From Ruminococcus_G sp050944435 (lineage in GTDB: Bacteria > Bacillota > Clostridia > Lachnospirales > Lachnospiraceae): a stretch of DNA of 64,000 nt. This document shows, piece by piece, positions 8,219-16,447 of the stretch. Where the stretch lies: contig JBMNRB010000017.1 of assembly GCA_050944435.1 (NCBI GenBank), positions 1-64,000 on the forward strand. The letters are read 5' to 3'. The position numbers and the translations under genes are program-made. Within the stretch, counting starts at the first letter, position 1; each line of letters begins with the position of its first letter. The notes under the pieces are model-generated. The model was given only the letters and a program-made list of their open reading frames with translations. It was not told the origin of the DNA and ran no database searches.

Positions 8219-10114
8219 TTAATCCAATTCCAGTTTTCCAGTATAAAGTTGATAGTAGGTTCCCTTCTGAGCCAGCAGCTCGTCATGGGTTCCTCGCTCA
8301 ATAATCCGTCCGTGTTCCAGAACCATAATGGCATCGCTGTTTCGGATGGTTGACAATCTGTGAGCGATAACGAATACGGTACGGCCTTTCATCAGGTTAT
8401 CCATACCTTCCTGAACGATACGTTCAGTACGTGTATCGATACTTGACGTGGCTTCATCCAGGATCAATACCGGCGGATCGGCAATGGCGGCTCTTGCAAT
8501 GGCCAGGAGCTGCCGCTGTCCCTGAGAAAGTTCCTCACCATCGCTGGTAAGCATGGTGTCATATCCCTTGGGAAGCATCTGGATAAACTGGTCGGCGTGA
8601 GCCAGTTTTGCTGCTGCGTAAACTTCGCCGTCGGAAGCATCCAGCTTTCCGTACCGGATATTTTCTCTGATAGTTCCGGTAAACAGGTGAGTATCCTGCA
8701 GTACGATTCCAAGGGAACGACGCAGATCAGATTTTTTAATTTTATTTATATTAATGCCGTCATACCGGATTTTTCCATCCTGCACGTCGTAGAAACGGTT
8801 GATCAGGTTGGTAATGGTGGTCTTTCCGGCTCCAGTGGATCCGACGAAAGCCAGCTTCTGTCCGGGTTTTGCGTAAAGGGACAGATTATGGAGAACCATG
8901 TGATCCGGCGTATAACCAAAGGACATGTCGAAGAACCGCACATCACCTTTTAATTCGGTATAGGTAACGGTTCCGTCGGCTTTATGGGGATGTTTCCATG
9001 CCCAGATGCCGGTACGGTCTTTGCATTCGCTAAGGATTCCATCGGAATTCCATTTGGCATTAACTAAAGTTACATAACCGTCATCTGTTTCCGGCTCTTC
9101 ATCGATCATCTGGAAGATACGTTCCGCTCCGGCCAGGGCCATGATAATGGAGTTGAACTGCTGGGCAATCTGCATGAAGGGCTGGGTAAAGCTTCTGGTA
9201 AACTGCAGATAAGATGCCATGATACCCAGAGTGATTCCTCCGATTCCTGCAACGGAAAGGATTCCTCCGAATACAGCCGTAAGTACGAACTGGAGATTTC
9301 CCATGTTTCCAATGATGGGTCCCATCATGGAAGCGAAGGTATGGGCGGTGGAAGCGCTCTCATAAAGTTTTTCGTTTAACTCGTCAAACTCTTCCTTTGT
9401 TTTTGCCTCGTGGTTGAATACTTTGATGACTCTCTGGCCATTCATATGCTCTTCTACGTATCCGGTGATATTAGCCAGGTCAACCTGTTGACGGATGAAA
9501 TATTTTCCGCTGTTGCCGCCGATAAACTTGGCGATCAGGATCATCAGCACAATCACTACGACTGCGAGAAGGGTCAATATAGGGCTCAAGACCAGCATGG
9601 AGATAAAGGTTACAACGATGGTAAAACTGGACATCAGCACCTGAGGAATGGACTGGTTAATCATCTGCCTCAGGGTATCTGTGTCATTGGTGTAAAGACT
9701 CATGATGGAACCATTGGTATTCTGGTCAAAATAACGAATGGGCAGAGTCTGCATATGTTCAAACATCTCATCCCTTACTTTTTTCAGTACTCCCTGACCG
9801 ATGACTACCATCAGCCGGTTATAGATAAAGGAAGCAATGACGCCCAGGATAAAGATGCAGGCCAGTACGGCTAATGCTCTGTACAATTCCGAAAAGTCCG
9901 GATTAGCCTTTCCAATCAGAGGGATGATATAGTCATCCAACAGAAAGCGCAGGGACAGAGATACGGAAATGGTGGAAACGGAACACATAAGGATACAGAG
10001 AATTACGACAACAAACTGTACTTTATAGGCGCTGGTAACGTATTTAAGCAGCCGGGCAGCCGTTTTTAATGTATTGCGGGAAACCCTGGCTCTGTCATTT
10101 TTATTACTGCTCAT
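8219..10114 (-). CDS. ABC exporter, canonical half-transporter (heterodimer subunit)
   Basis: 631 aa from the ATG at 10114, which is preceded by AAAGGAGGTGG; a start 30 bases further upstream overlaps that site. Six membrane helices (residues about 25-320) come first, then an ATPase domain with Walker A G-S-T-G-A-G-K-T-T and signature L-S-Q-G-Q. Walker B is L-I-L-D-E with the catalytic glutamate, followed by a switch histidine in I-A-H-R-L-S-T. An insertion of about 80 residues before the ATPase domain resembles that of heterodimeric multidrug exporters. It overlaps the partner gene (10104-11840) by 11 bp. Drug or lipid export is the family role; the substrate is unknown. Confidence 0.93.
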   Translation of the reverse strand: MSSNKNDRARVSRNTLKTAARLLKYVTSAYKVQFVVVILCILMCSVSTISVSLSLRFLLDDYIIPLIGKANPDFSELYRALAVLACIFILGVIASFIYNRLMVVIGQGVLKKVRDEMFEHMQTLPIRYFDQNTNGSIMSLYTNDTDTLRQMINQSIPQVLMSSFTIVVTFISMLVLSPILTLLAVVVIVLMILIAKFIGGNSGKYFIRQQVDLANITGYVEEHMNGQRVIKVFNHEAKTKEEFDELNEKLYESASTAHTFASMMGPIIGNMGNLQFVLTAVFGGILSVAGIGGITLGIMASYLQFTRSFTQPFMQIAQQFNSIIMALAGAERIFQMIDEEPETDDGYVTLVNAKWNSDGILSECKDRTGIWAWKHPHKADGTVTYTELKGDVRFFDMSFGYTPDHMVLHNLSLYAKPGQKLAFVGSTGAGKTTITNLINRFYDVQDGKIRYDGININKIKKSDLRRSLGIVLQDTHLFTGTIRENIRYGKLDASDGEVYAAAKLAHADQFIQMLPKGYDTMLTSDGEELSQGQRQLLAIARAAIADPPVLILDEATSSIDTRTERIVQEGMDNLMKGRTVFVIAHRLSTIRNSDAIMVLEHGRIIERGTHDELLAQKGTYYQLYTGKLELD

Positions 10115-11840
10115 CTTCTCCACCTCCTTTGACCTGTGATTCATAAATTTCGCGATAAATTTCGTTGGTTTTCAGAAGTTCTTCAGAAGTACCGATTCCA
10201 TTGATTTCTCCGTTTTCCATTACGATGATCATGTCGGCATCTTCCACAGATGAAATTCTCTGGGCGATAATGATTTTTGTGGTTTCCGGAATTTCTTCCC
10301 GGAAGGCTTTACGGATCAAAGCGTCGGTTCTGGTATCCACTGCGCTGGTAGAATCGTCCAAAATCAAGACTTTTGGTTTTTTCAAAAGAGCTCTGGCAAT
10401 ACAAAGACGCTGTTTCTGACCGCCGGATACGTTATTGCCGCCTTCCACAATCATTGTATTATACTGAGCGGGAAATTCACGGATAAAACTGTCCGCCTGA
10501 GCCAGCTTACAGACTCTTTCTACTTCCTCTTTGCTGGCGTTCTCGTCGCCCCAGCGGATATTGTCGTAAATAGTACCGGTAAACAGTACGTTTTTTTGCA
10601 GCACCATGGAAACCTGATCCCGGAGAGATTCCAGTTTGTAATCCCGGACATCCACGTCTCCCACCATAACGCTTCCTTTTGTCACATCGTATAATCGGGG
10701 AATCAACTGGACCAGCGTACTTTTTGCACTTCCCGTACCGCCGATGATTCCCACCATCTGTCCGGATTTGATTTTCAAATTAACGTTTTTCAGGGAAAGT
10801 GATCCGCCTTCTCCGGAATAACTGAAATCTACATCCTTAAATTCAATGTCGCCGTTTGCTACTTCGGTCTTAGCATCTTCTTTGTCTGTCATTTCAGGAA
10901 CTTCATCCAGAACTTCTGTAATACGGTCGGTAGACGCCTGGGCGATCATAATCAAAACAAAGACGAAGGAAACGATCATCAGGGAGGTCAGGATCTGAAG
11001 AGCGTAAACGATTACGCTGGTGAGCTGACCGGTTTCCATATTTCCAAGGATAATGTCCTGTCCGCCGATCAGAACCATGCAAAGCACAACGGCATACATG
11101 GTAAACATCATAACCGGGTTATTCCATGATACGATTTTTTCTGCTTTGGTAAACAGTTTATAGACAATACCGGAAATCTTATGGAATTTTTCGTTTTCAT
11201 AATCGCCTCTTACATAAGCTTTTACAACCCTGGAAGCATTTACATTTTCCTGGACGGTATTATTCAGAACATCGTATTCATCAAATACCTGGATAAAATG
11301 AGGATGCGCCTTTTTGGCGATAAAGATCAGAAGACCTCCTAAAATTGGTATGGTTATCAGAAGGATAATGGCGATCTTTACGTTGATCGTCAAGGTCATC
11401 ACAAGTGAGAGGACGATCATAATAGGTGCACGTACCAACAAACGGATTGTCATCATATAGGCCATTTGGATGTTGGTAATGTCAGTTGTCAGTCTCGTTA
11501 CAAGACTGGATGTGGAGAAATGGTCAATGTTTTTAAATGAAAAATCCTGGATTTTGTAATAGATATCTTTACGCAGGTTTTTTGCGTATCCGGATGATGC
11601 TATGGCACCCATTTTTCCGGCGTAAGCTCCGAAAAACAGGGCAACAACAGCCATTACAATCAGAATCAATCCAGTTCTCAGAATATAGCCCATATCATTG
11701 TTGGCAATTCCCACATCAATGATTTTGGCCATCTGCAGGGGGATCAGGACTTCCATAAACACTTCAAAAATAACGAGAATCGGCGTCAGTATGGATTCCT
11801 TTTTGTATTCCCGTACAGATCGGAGAAGTTTTCGATTCAT
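10104..11840 (-). CDS. ABC exporter, degenerate-site half-transporter (heterodimer subunit)
   Basis: 578 aa: six helices (about 15-300) and an ATPase domain. Two catalytic motifs are non-standard. Walker A reads G-G-T-G-S-A-K-S-T, with Ala for the last Gly. Walker B is L-I-L-D-D, with Asp in place of the catalytic Glu, and the switch region has I-I-A-Q-R, with Gln for His. The signature V-S-G-G-Q is intact. This is the signature of the non-hydrolysing site in asymmetric exporters such as BmrCD or TM287/288. It is first in the operon, and its partner at 8219-10114 has a complete site. A palindrome overlaps its presumed promoter. Confidence 0.93.
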   Translation of the reverse strand: MNRKLLRSVREYKKESILTPILVIFEVFMEVLIPLQMAKIIDVGIANNDMGYILRTGLILIVMAVVALFFGAYAGKMGAIASSGYAKNLRKDIYYKIQDFSFKNIDHFSTSSLVTRLTTDITNIQMAYMMTIRLLVRAPIMIVLSLVMTLTINVKIAIILLITIPILGGLLIFIAKKAHPHFIQVFDEYDVLNNTVQENVNASRVVKAYVRGDYENEKFHKISGIVYKLFTKAEKIVSWNNPVMMFTMYAVVLCMVLIGGQDIILGNMETGQLTSVIVYALQILTSLMIVSFVFVLIMIAQASTDRITEVLDEVPEMTDKEDAKTEVANGDIEFKDVDFSYSGEGGSLSLKNVNLKIKSGQMVGIIGGTGSAKSTLVQLIPRLYDVTKGSVMVGDVDVRDYKLESLRDQVSMVLQKNVLFTGTIYDNIRWGDENASKEEVERVCKLAQADSFIREFPAQYNTMIVEGGNNVSGGQKQRLCIARALLKKPKVLILDDSTSAVDTRTDALIRKAFREEIPETTKIIIAQRISSVEDADMIIVMENGEINGIGTSEELLKTNEIYREIYESQVKGGGEDEQ

Positions 11841-11876
11841 GTGTTTTCCCTTCCTTTCATTTTGATGGCGTTATCT

Positions 11877-11910
11877 ATTATAATAACACTTTCCGACCAT
11901 AAATGGTCAA
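11877..11910 (-). promoter_or_regulatory. promoter with palindromic operator for ABC exporter
   Basis: A perfect palindrome GACCAT-AA-ATGGTC (11895-11908) overlaps a minus-strand -35 box TTGACC (11905-11910). A -10 candidate TATTAT lies 19 nt on (11880-11885), next to an alternative TATAAT. A repressor bound here would block transcription of the exporter. No regulator gene is adjacent. Confidence 0.5.
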
Positions 11911-11968
11911 TAGTTTTTATTAATTTCTAGCAGAAAGTATAAATGTTTTTTTGTGATTCATATGTGTT

Positions 11969-11998
11969 TTGTACATTATATTGAATCTATGATATAAT
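11969..11998 (+). promoter_or_regulatory. promoter of exonuclease gene
   Basis: TTGTAC (11969-11974), 18 nt, TATAAT (11993-11998), placing the transcript start about 20 bases before the ATG. Confidence 0.6.
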
Positions 11999-12023
11999 GG
12001 GCTGAAGAAAAAGGAGAACAGTT

Positions 12024-12980
12024 ATGAATTATATCGTATTAGATCTCGAATGGAATCAATGTCCGTATGGAAAAGAAAAAGAAAATTTTCAGCTCCCTTT
12101 TGAGATTATAGAAATTGGTGCAGTGAAACTGAATCAGGAAAAAGAGATGACAGGAGAATTCCATAGAATTATACGTCCGATGGTATATAAAAAACTGCAT
12201 TTTAAAACAGAAGAGATTTTGGATATGAGTATGAAACAACTAAAAGAAGGAGATTTTTTTTATAAAGCGGTTCGAGACTTTTTTAAATGGTGCGGGGAAG
12301 ATTATATTTTCTGTACCTGGGGCAGTATGGATCTTTTGGAAATTCAGCGGAATATGAAGTATTACCATTTACAGGAACTTTTGAAGGGACCGGTTAAATT
12401 TTATGATGTCCAGAAACTGTTCAGTATTTCATATGAAGACGGAAAGAGCCGGAAATCACTGGAATATGGAATCGATTATCTGGGGATGGAAAAATCAAAG
12501 GATTTTCATCATGCCTTAGCAGATGCTTACTATACTGCTGAGATTTTTAAAAAGCTGGACCTTAAAGTGGCGGAGGAAAATTTTTCTGTGGACACTTATC
12601 AGAATCCGAAATCCAAGGAAGAGGAGATTTATATCCTCTATCCCTGTAGCGAAAAATATATTACCAGAGAATTTTGCAATAAAGACGAGGTTATGCGGGA
12701 TAAAGAAGTGGCGGCGGGACGCTGTTTTATGTGCGGGAAAAATGTGAGAAAAAAAATTCGCTGGTTTTCTCTCAATCCGAAAACATATTGCTGCGTGGCG
12801 CTTTGTCCGAAACACGGATATTTAAAGGGAAAGATTCGGATGAAAAAGACGGCGGAAGGAAAAATTTATGCCATTAAAACCATGAAAATGATCGATGAAA
12901 ATGAGGCAGATGAAATTCGGATGAAAAAAGAAGTCCTGTACAGAAAAAAAAGACAGAAGAAGAAACAGATTACCCATTGA
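12024..12980 (+). CDS. DEDD-type 3'-5' exonuclease with C-terminal Cys cluster
   Basis: 318 aa. The N-terminal RNase-H-like exonuclease fold of the DnaQ/KapD type has D7-x-E9 (L-D-L-E-W-N) and a later D in W-G-S-M-D. H-H-A-L-A-D-A near residue 160 completes the DEDDh set. Family members trim DNA or RNA 3' ends in the cytoplasm. The C-terminal third carries C-x-x-C (C-F-M-C-G) and a later C-C...C motif with many basic residues. It probably forms a zinc-binding nucleic-acid clamp, which plain DnaQ domains lack. AAAAAGGAG precedes the ATG. The next promoter overlaps its stop codon. Confidence 0.82.
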   Translation: MNYIVLDLEWNQCPYGKEKENFQLPFEIIEIGAVKLNQEKEMTGEFHRIIRPMVYKKLHFKTEEILDMSMKQLKEGDFFYKAVRDFFKWCGEDYIFCTWGSMDLLEIQRNMKYYHLQELLKGPVKFYDVQKLFSISYEDGKSRKSLEYGIDYLGMEKSKDFHHALADAYYTAEIFKKLDLKVAEENFSVDTYQNPKSKEEEIYILYPCSEKYITREFCNKDEVMRDKEVAAGRCFMCGKNVRKKIRWFSLNPKTYCCVALCPKHGYLKGKIRMKKTAEGKIYAIKTMKMIDENEADEIRMKKEVLYRKKRQKKKQITH

Positions 12981-13006
12981 CAACTGAATTATATTCTATT
13001 TATAAT
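12977..13006 (+). promoter_or_regulatory. promoter of T-box/ileS transcript
   Basis: TTGACA (12977-12982), 18 nt, TATAAT (13001-13006): both boxes match the sigma-A consensus. The -35 box overlaps the TGA of the exonuclease gene. Confidence 0.75.
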
Positions 13007-13012
13007 AAATAA

Positions 13013-13262
13013 TGTTTATTGTGAAAAACGGTGAAGGAGACAGTAAGCTGTTATTGAAGGTCAAAGCGAGCCGGAGATGGTGAAAGCCCGGTATCAGTAA
13101 ATGCAGAAGAAGATCACTCCCAAGTTGCCTCTCTGAAAGGATGATCCAAGTAAGAAGAGCCGGATTCCCTCCGTTATAGGGGACGCGTATGACAGTATGT
13201 TGTAAGAGGTGGTTGCGAAGCACATTGCTCTCGTCCTGTTGCAGGACGGGAGTTCTTTTTTT
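13013..13262 (+). promoter_or_regulatory. T-box leader (isoleucine) of ileS
   Basis: A tRNA-sensing leader. Stem I features include G-G-T-G-A-A-A-G-C-C near 13078, and the isoleucine specifier ATC sits at 13113-13115. A degenerate T-box sequence, GAGGTGGTTGCG, lies at about 13206-13217. A terminator stem with wobble, CTCTCGTCCTG / CAGGACGGGAG (about 13229-13252), ends in TTCTTTTT. Uncharged tRNA-Ile pairing at the specifier and T-box bulge should favour readthrough into ileS. Confidence 0.9.
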
Positions 13263-13278
13263 ATCAGGAGGAAAGAGC

Positions 13279-16200
13279 ATGTATAAAAAAGTATCAACCG
13301 ACTTAAAATTTGTTGAAAGAGAAAATGAGGTAAATGAATTTTGGAAAGAAAACCATATTTTTGAAAAAAGTATGGAAAACAGAAAAGAAGGCCCTACTTA
13401 TATGTTCTACGACGGCCCGCCAACAGCAAACGGACAGCCTCATATCGGCCATGTGCTGACCCGTGTGATTAAAGATATGATTCCAAGATACCGTACGATG
13501 AAAGGATATATGGTGCCCCGTAAAGCAGGATGGGATACCCATGGTCTTCCGGTGGAGCTGGAAGTGGAGAAAAAACTTGGCCTGGATGGAAAAGAACAGA
13601 TTGAAGAATACGGTCTGGAGCCCTTTATCAAGCATTGTAAAGAAAGTGTATGGAAATATAAAGGGATGTGGGAAGAGTTTTCCGGTATGGTAGGATTCTG
13701 GGCAGATATGGATCATCCCTACGTTACGTACCATAATGATTTTATTGAATCAGAATGGTGGGCGTTAAAAAAGATCTGGGAAAAGGGACTGTTATATAAA
13801 GGATATAAAATTGTTCCCTATTGTCCCCGGTGTGGAACGCCTCTTTCCAGCCATGAGGTGGCTCAGGGCTACAAAGATGTAAAAGAGCGGTCGGCTATCG
13901 TGCGTTTTAAAGTGAAAGAAGAAGACGCATACTTTTTGGCATGGACCACTACGCCCTGGACTCTTCCGTCCAATGTGGCCCTCTGTGTTAATCCGACAGA
14001 AAAATACGTAAAAGTAAAGGCTGCTGACGGATATGTATATTATATGGCGGAGGCGCTGCTGGATGAGGTGTTGGGCAAACTGGCTGAAGAAGATAAAGCG
14101 GCATATGAGATTCTGGAAACTTATACGGGAAAAGATCTGGAATATAAAGAATATGAACCCCTGTTTCCCTTTGTGACACCCAAGGAAAAGGCATATTATG
14201 TAACCTGTGATTCATATGTTACATTGACAGACGGTACCGGCGTGGTACACATCGCACCGGCTTTCGGTGAAGACGACTCCAATGTGGGAAAAAATTATGG
14301 TCTGCCTTTTGTGCAGCTGGTAGATGAAAAGGGAGAGATGACAAAAGAGACGCCATGGGCGGGTACTTTCTGTAAAGAAGCAGATCCATCGATTCTGGAA
14401 GATCTGGAAAAAAGAGAACTCCTTTTTGATGCACCTAAATTTGAGCATAGTTATCCCCACTGCTGGCGCTGCGGCACACCGCTGATCTACTATGCGAGAG
14501 AGTCCTGGTTTATCAAAATGACGGCGGTAAAAGATGATTTGATCCGAAACAACAACACGATCAATTGGATTCCTGAGAGTATTGGAAAAGGCCGATTTGG
14601 CGACTGGCTGGAGAATGTTCAGGATTGGGGAATCAGCCGGAATCGCTATTGGGGAACACCCTTAAATATCTGGCAGTGTGAATGCGGCCATATGCATTCC
14701 ATTGGAAGTATTGCTGAATTAAAAGAAATGTCCGACAACTGTCCCGACGACATAGAATTGCATCGTCCCTACATCGACGCGGTTACCATTAAATGTCCCG
14801 TCTGCGGAAAAGAAATGCATAGAGTACCGGAAGTAATTGACTGCTGGTTTGATTCTGGAGCTATGCCCTTTGCGCAGCACCATTATCCTTTTGAAAACGA
14901 AGATATATTTAAAGAGCAGTTCCCGGCTCAGTTTATTTCAGAAGCGGTGGATCAGACGAGAGGCTGGTTCTATTCTCTGCTGGCTATTTCCACTCTGATT
15001 TTTAACCGGGCGCCCTATGAAAATGTCATTGTATTAGGACATGTTCTGGATGAAAACGGACAGAAAATGAGTAAATCTGCGGGAAATGCCGTGAATCCTT
15101 TTGATGCGCTGAAACAGTATGGGGCGGATGCCATCCGTTGGTATTTTTATATCAACAGCGCTCCCTGGCTGCCTAACCGTTTTCATGAGAAAGCAGTAAC
15201 GGAAGGTCAGAGAAAATTCCTGGGCACTTTGTGGAATACTTATGCTTTTTACGTACTGTATGCGGAGATCGATCAGTTTAATCCAATGGATTATAAGCTG
15301 GAGTATGAAAAACTCTCCGTTATGGATAAATGGCTTCTTTCACGGCTGAATTCCATGGTGAAGACAGTGGACGATAATCTGGAAAATTACAGAATTCCAG
15401 AGAGTGCAAGGACTCTTCAGGAATTTGTGGATGATATGAGCAACTGGTATGTAAGAAGAAGCCGGGAACGGTTCTGGGCGAAAGATATGCCTCAGGATAA
15501 AATCAATGCCTATATGACTCTTTATACGGCGCTGGTTACGGTATCCAAGGCGGCGGCGCCTCTGATTCCTTTTATGACAGAGGAGATTTATCAGAATCTT
15601 GTAAGAAGTGTGGATTCTTCTGCTCCGGAAAGCATTCATTTGTGTGATTATCCGGCGGTTCGGGAGGAATGGATTGACCTGGAACTGGAAACAAATATGA
15701 AAGAACTTCTAAAGATTGTAGTACTGGGAAGAGCCTGCAGAAATTCTGCAAATCTCAAGAACCGTCAGCCCCTTGGAAATATGTATGTAAAAGCGCCGGC
15801 TGCACTCTCCGGACTTTATGAGAATATTATAGAGGAAGAGCTGAATGTAAAACATCTGGAATTTGTGGATGCGCTGGATAATTTCATTACCTATACCTTT
15901 AAACCCCAGCTGAAAACCGTGGGGCCAAAATACGGCAAGCTGTTAAATGGCATTAAAGCGGCGTTGGCCAGTGTGGATGGAAATCGGGCCATGGAAGAGC
16001 TTCGGGCCGACGGACAGCTGAAACTTGACATTAACGGCGAGGAAGTTGTACTATTAGAGGGAGATTTGCTTATTGATACGGCTCAAATGGAGCAGTATAT
16101 CTCAGAATCTGATAATGACGTTACAGTTGTTTTGGATACTAATCTGACTCCGGAACTGGTGGAAGAAGGTTTCGTACGTGAGATTATCAGTAAAATTCAA

Positions 16201-16419
16201 ACGATGCGTAAAGAAGCCGGATTTGAAGTTACGGATAAGATTCATGTGTATACGACAGGAAATCAGGTAATTGAAGGCATTATAAGAGTACACGAATCCG
16301 AAATAAAATCAGAAGTACTGGCAGTGGATGTTTCTTATGACACTACAAAGGGTTATGAGAAAGAATGGAATATCAATTCTGAAAAAGTAACGCTGGCAGT
16401 GGAGAAGAACGAAGGGTGA
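13279..16419 (+). CDS. ileS: isoleucyl-tRNA synthetase
   Basis: Class I synthetase of 1046 aa charging tRNA-Ile. H-I-G-H is at 55-58 and K-M-S-K-S at 596-600, with the large CP1 editing domain between them (T-T-T-P-W-T near 225-230) and an anticodon-binding region after 650. The W-W-Q/A-type ileS zinc tail is not evident, as is usual for the longer eukaryote-like IleS2 branch. The start is the ATG at 13279 after AGGAGGAAAG. A longer in-frame start at 13189 would lie inside the T-box terminator and is rejected. Controlled by the upstream T-box. Confidence 0.97.
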   Translation: MYKKVSTDLKFVERENEVNEFWKENHIFEKSMENRKEGPTYMFYDGPPTANGQPHIGHVLTRVIKDMIPRYRTMKGYMVPRKAGWDTHGLPVELEVEKKLGLDGKEQIEEYGLEPFIKHCKESVWKYKGMWEEFSGMVGFWADMDHPYVTYHNDFIESEWWALKKIWEKGLLYKGYKIVPYCPRCGTPLSSHEVAQGYKDVKERSAIVRFKVKEEDAYFLAWTTTPWTLPSNVALCVNPTEKYVKVKAADGYVYYMAEALLDEVLGKLAEEDKAAYEILETYTGKDLEYKEYEPLFPFVTPKEKAYYVTCDSYVTLTDGTGVVHIAPAFGEDDSNVGKNYGLPFVQLVDEKGEMTKETPWAGTFCKEADPSILEDLEKRELLFDAPKFEHSYPHCWRCGTPLIYYARESWFIKMTAVKDDLIRNNNTINWIPESIGKGRFGDWLENVQDWGISRNRYWGTPLNIWQCECGHMHSIGSIAELKEMSDNCPDDIELHRPYIDAVTIKCPVCGKEMHRVPEVIDCWFDSGAMPFAQHHYPFENEDIFKEQFPAQFISEAVDQTRGWFYSLLAISTLIFNRAPYENVIVLGHVLDENGQKMSKSAGNAVNPFDALKQYGADAIRWYFYINSAPWLPNRFHEKAVTEGQRKFLGTLWNTYAFYVLYAEIDQFNPMDYKLEYEKLSVMDKWLLSRLNSMVKTVDDNLENYRIPESARTLQEFVDDMSNWYVRRSRERFWAKDMPQDKINAYMTLYTALVTVSKAAAPLIPFMTEEIYQNLVRSVDSSAPESIHLCDYPAVREEWIDLELETNMKELLKIVVLGRACRNSANLKNRQPLGNMYVKAPAALSGLYENIIEEELNVKHLEFVDALDNFITYTFKPQLKTVGPKYGKLLNGIKAALASVDGNRAMEELRADGQLKLDINGEEVVLLEGDLLIDTAQMEQYISESDNDVTVVLDTNLTPELVEEGFVREIISKIQTMRKEAGFEVTDKIHVYTTGNQVIEGIIRVHESEIKSEVLAVDVSYDTTKGYEKEWNINSEKVTLAVEKNEG

Positions 16420-16447
16420 GGACCCGCAGTGGTAAAAGGAGGATTCC

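Noticed and set aside
13189..13278. Longer ileS start at 13189
   Set aside because: These codons would lie within the T-box antiterminator and terminator. The ATG at 13279 has an ideal ribosome site.
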